Part shown: piece after piece, positions 51,063 through 52,387 of the stretch
Layout of the letters: every line of letters begins with the position of its first letter
Numbering within the stretch: the first letter of the stretch is position 1
Source of the DNA: Clostridiaceae bacterium
GTDB taxonomy: Bacteria > Bacillota > Clostridia > Oscillospirales > Butyricicoccaceae
NCBI GenBank assembly: GCA_009911355.1
Contig: QXXE01000023.1
Location: 1 to 52,387 of the forward strand
Direction: 5' to 3'
DNA: 52,387 nt
The notes under the pieces: model-generated
Told to the model about the DNA's origin: nothing
Database searches by the model: none
What the model saw: the letters and a program-made list of their open reading frames with translations, nothing else
Made by a program: the position numbers and the translations under genes

Positions 51063-51117
51063 GTTTTCCTGTGGACGGGGTTGGTGCAGGATGGTGAAAA
51101 AGCGGTTGTTGCATGTG

Positions 51118-51149
51118 AAGCCCCCGCTGCCGTTTGGCAGCGGGGGCTT
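51118..51149. terminator. Hairpin terminator between convergent genes
   Basis: AAGCCCCCGCTGCC (51118-51131) pairs with GGCAGCGGGGGCTT (51136-51149) around GTTT. A short T-run follows on the plus strand. It probably ends the regulator transcript. Confidence 0.65.
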
Positions 51150-51199
51150 TCAGCTTTGTGGGTTCCTGTCACTGGCGAAAGGTCTTCCTTTCCGGCCTG

Positions 51200-51550
51200 T
51201 CAGGTGCGCAGGAATTCATGCTCCGGATACCGCTCTGCAATCAGGTCCCGCAGCGCTTCCAGATCCTCGCGGTAGTCGGTGCGCGCCTCGTCCTTTTCGT
51301 CGTATGCAAGCGTTTCCAGCACCTCGATCCGGAATTGTTCGCTTCCGTACTGCTTCCAGTCGGCCAGCAGGCTTTTACAGGGGTAGAATCCGCTTTCCAG
51401 CTTGAAGCGCGTGCCGTTCATCCGCCCGCGCAGATCCTGCGCCGCGCCCAGGTAGGCTTTCCCGGTCGGCAGGCACTCGAAAATGTATACGCCCATCGGC
51501 GGTTTCATCGATTTATAAGCGTCGCGAAGCTGTTTTTGGCGTTCTGTCAT
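51200..51550 (-). CDS. GIY-YIG nuclease family protein
   Basis: A 116-residue protein with a single GIY-YIG domain. The first motif is GVYIF (about residues 20-24) and the second is AYLGAAQDLRGRMNG, followed by GFYPCKSLLADWKQYGSEQFRIEVLETL as in small Clostridia GIY-YIG proteins. The chain has no extra DNA-binding domain, so specificity is unknown. ATG 51550 is chosen because GAAAGGAGAAAA lies upstream; the frame extends further 5' without a site. It overlaps nothing and lies downstream of the DUF6530 gene, possibly in the same transcript (97-nt gap). Confidence 0.85.
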   Translation of the reverse strand: MTERQKQLRDAYKSMKPPMGVYIFECLPTGKAYLGAAQDLRGRMNGTRFKLESGFYPCKSLLADWKQYGSEQFRIEVLETLAYDEKDEARTDYREDLEALRDLIAERYPEHEFLRT

Positions 51551-51647
51551 GGTTTTTTCTCCTTTCTTGAGTGGTTCACGCCCTACCGGACAGGCAGGGC
51601 ATATAGTTTTGTGTCGTAAGTGCAGAAAAAGTGCTGTTTTACGGGAA

Positions 51648-52154
51648 TTAGCGCTTTTTGGGGGGCTCCCCGTGCCCATAGCCCAATTCCCGCAGCAGGT
51701 CGCTCAGCAGGTGCAGCCGCTCGGAAAACAGCTCGTCATCCTGTACAAACACGTCCCGGAACAGCTGGATGTCCTCGGAAATAAAGGGGTTCTCGGTACA
51801 GACCGCTACGTTCAGCGCCCCGCCCTGCACCCCGAGCCGGTCCAGCTGGGGATGTTCTGTATCGTAAAGGTTTGGATAGCGGTAGGCTTCACGGAAATGC
51901 GCCTGCGCGCGGCAAATCAAAATCACGAGGTCGAGCACCCTGTGCAGCGGCAGCTCCTCCGACTGCCGCGACCATTTGCCGCCTGTGTGCCGCCATACCT
52001 TTGCTGAAATCTCTACTCTTCCGCGCTCATTCCATTGCGCCAGCCCGAGCGACAGCCCCTTTGCGTCAGAGTCGCCCGCGCGCCGCCCGTCGATCAGGTC
52101 ATAATCCTCCGAAACGATCACCGGCTTGTGCTTGAGTGTGGTTGGGATCTTCAT
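51648..52154 (-). CDS. DUF6530-like protein
   Basis: A 168-residue cytosolic protein. The N-terminal stretch IPTTLKHKPVIVSEDYDLIDGRRAGDSDAKGLSLGLAQWNERGRVEISAKVWRHTGGKWSRQSEELPLHRVLDL looks like a family I know as DUF6530; the name is given from memory and is not certain. There is no membrane segment or recognised catalytic motif. GGGGAGGAG lies 6 nt upstream of ATG 52154. A perfect promoter lies about 70 nt upstream. Confidence 0.7.
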   Translation of the reverse strand: MKIPTTLKHKPVIVSEDYDLIDGRRAGDSDAKGLSLGLAQWNERGRVEISAKVWRHTGGKWSRQSEELPLHRVLDLVILICRAQAHFREAYRYPNLYDTEHPQLDRLGVQGGALNVAVCTENPFISEDIQLFRDVFVQDDELFSERLHLLSDLLRELGYGHGEPPKKR

Positions 52155-52186
52155 GAATTTCTCCTCCCCAGCCGCCACGTGGCAGC

Positions 52187-52214
52187 CGAATTTACTAATT
52201 TACTAAATTACTTG
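52187..52214. promoter_or_regulatory. Direct repeats in the DUF6530 gene leader
   Basis: Two copies of TTTACTAA in tandem followed by a TTACTTG variant (about 52190-52214), an A/T-rich stretch in an otherwise GC-rich region, immediately downstream of the expected start site. It may bind a regulator, but this is uncertain. Confidence 0.3.
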
Positions 52215-52222
52215 TTGATTGA

Positions 52223-52251
52223 ATTATAAAATAGGGACCGCCAATTGTCAA
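52223..52251 (-). promoter_or_regulatory. Promoter of the DUF6530-like gene
   Basis: Perfect consensus on the minus strand: TTGACA (52246-52251), a 17-nt spacer and TATAAT (52223-52228). Confidence 0.88.
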
Positions 52252-52376
52252 GCATTTTTTCAGAAACATTACCCTCACGTCGGCAAAGCCGCTGCGGCAA
52301 TCGGGCGCGCAGGCAGGGTATTTGAATGAGTAAACAAATTGTAAACGTGGGGTAACCCAAAAGGCGAAAAAACTGC

Positions 52377-52382
52377 TATACT
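52377..52382 (+). promoter_or_regulatory. Possible extended -10 at the right window edge
   Basis: TGCTATACT matches an extended -10 (TGnTATAAT) with one mismatch in the hexamer. No clear -35. The gene it would serve lies outside the window. Confidence 0.3.
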
Positions 52383-52387
52383 GAGAA

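Noticed and set aside
52262..52376. Coding sequence at the right edge
   Set aside because: No open frame with a ribosome binding site is visible; only a possible promoter at the very end is noted.

Overview
The window looks like a chromosomal segment from a GC-rich, anaerobic, Gram-positive-type Clostridia member, most likely an Oscillospirales/Ruminococcaceae-like gut bacterium. The reasons are strong AGGAGG ribosome binding sites, an infA-KOW protein-map order in the spc/alpha region, GatCAB amidotransferase, type-2 ArgC, a SigH-like sigma factor, an ECF S component and a DUF4430 lipoprotein. This is inferred from gene content and order. No rRNA gene, phage, IS element or CRISPR array was seen.

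Layout. (1) 1-4244: an aldo/keto reductase with a 49-residue orphan ORF, a Mini-RNase III/metallo-hydrolase pair on the minus strand, a thioredoxin with an unusual CPHC active site, and a DUF4180 protein. (2) 4302-21825: the complete S10-spc-alpha cluster on the minus strand. It runs from a consensus promoter upstream of rpsJ, through secY, adk, map, infA and rpmJ, to rpoA and rplQ and a strong terminator. (3) 21911-22493: a three-gene tRNA operon (Phe, Gly, Cys) under a perfect promoter, with two 115-bp tandem repeats that carry the tRNA-Phe 3' end. (4) 22661-31535: an arginine biosynthesis operon argG-H-C-J-B-D-F on the minus strand with a probable ArgR box. A small membrane-protein ORF with an in-frame stop lies between argC and argJ. 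(5) 31587-33863: a frameshifted nicotinate phosphoribosyltransferase and an alkyltransferase-like protein. (6) 33960-37096: a candidate corrinoid-linked module (MtaA-like methyltransferase, DUF1638, DUF4430 lipoprotein, ECF S component). (7) 37480-41797: a cytosolic hybrid histidine kinase, a chloramphenicol acetyltransferase-like gene, a zinc-ribbon protein and a SigH-like sigma factor that looks leaderless. (8) 42372-47966: ligA-gatC-gatA-gatB. (9) 48467-52251: an iolG-like dehydrogenase divergent from a LacI-type regulator with two palindromic operators between them, then GIY-YIG and DUF6530 proteins.

The most unusual content is intergenic. Family B is a structured element of about 180-220 nt present three times. 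Each copy starts at the stop codon of its upstream gene (rpsJ, rpmJ, pncB), and its hairpins differ by compensatory changes, so it is a good candidate for an undescribed 3'-UTR RNA. Family A is a set of at least thirteen modular GC-rich elements. Each has a fixed hairpin module, and several also carry tandem 17-43 bp units. Most are placed just downstream of a gene and in sense with it. These elements sit inside the ribosomal protein and arginine operons, so they could segment or attenuate transcripts.
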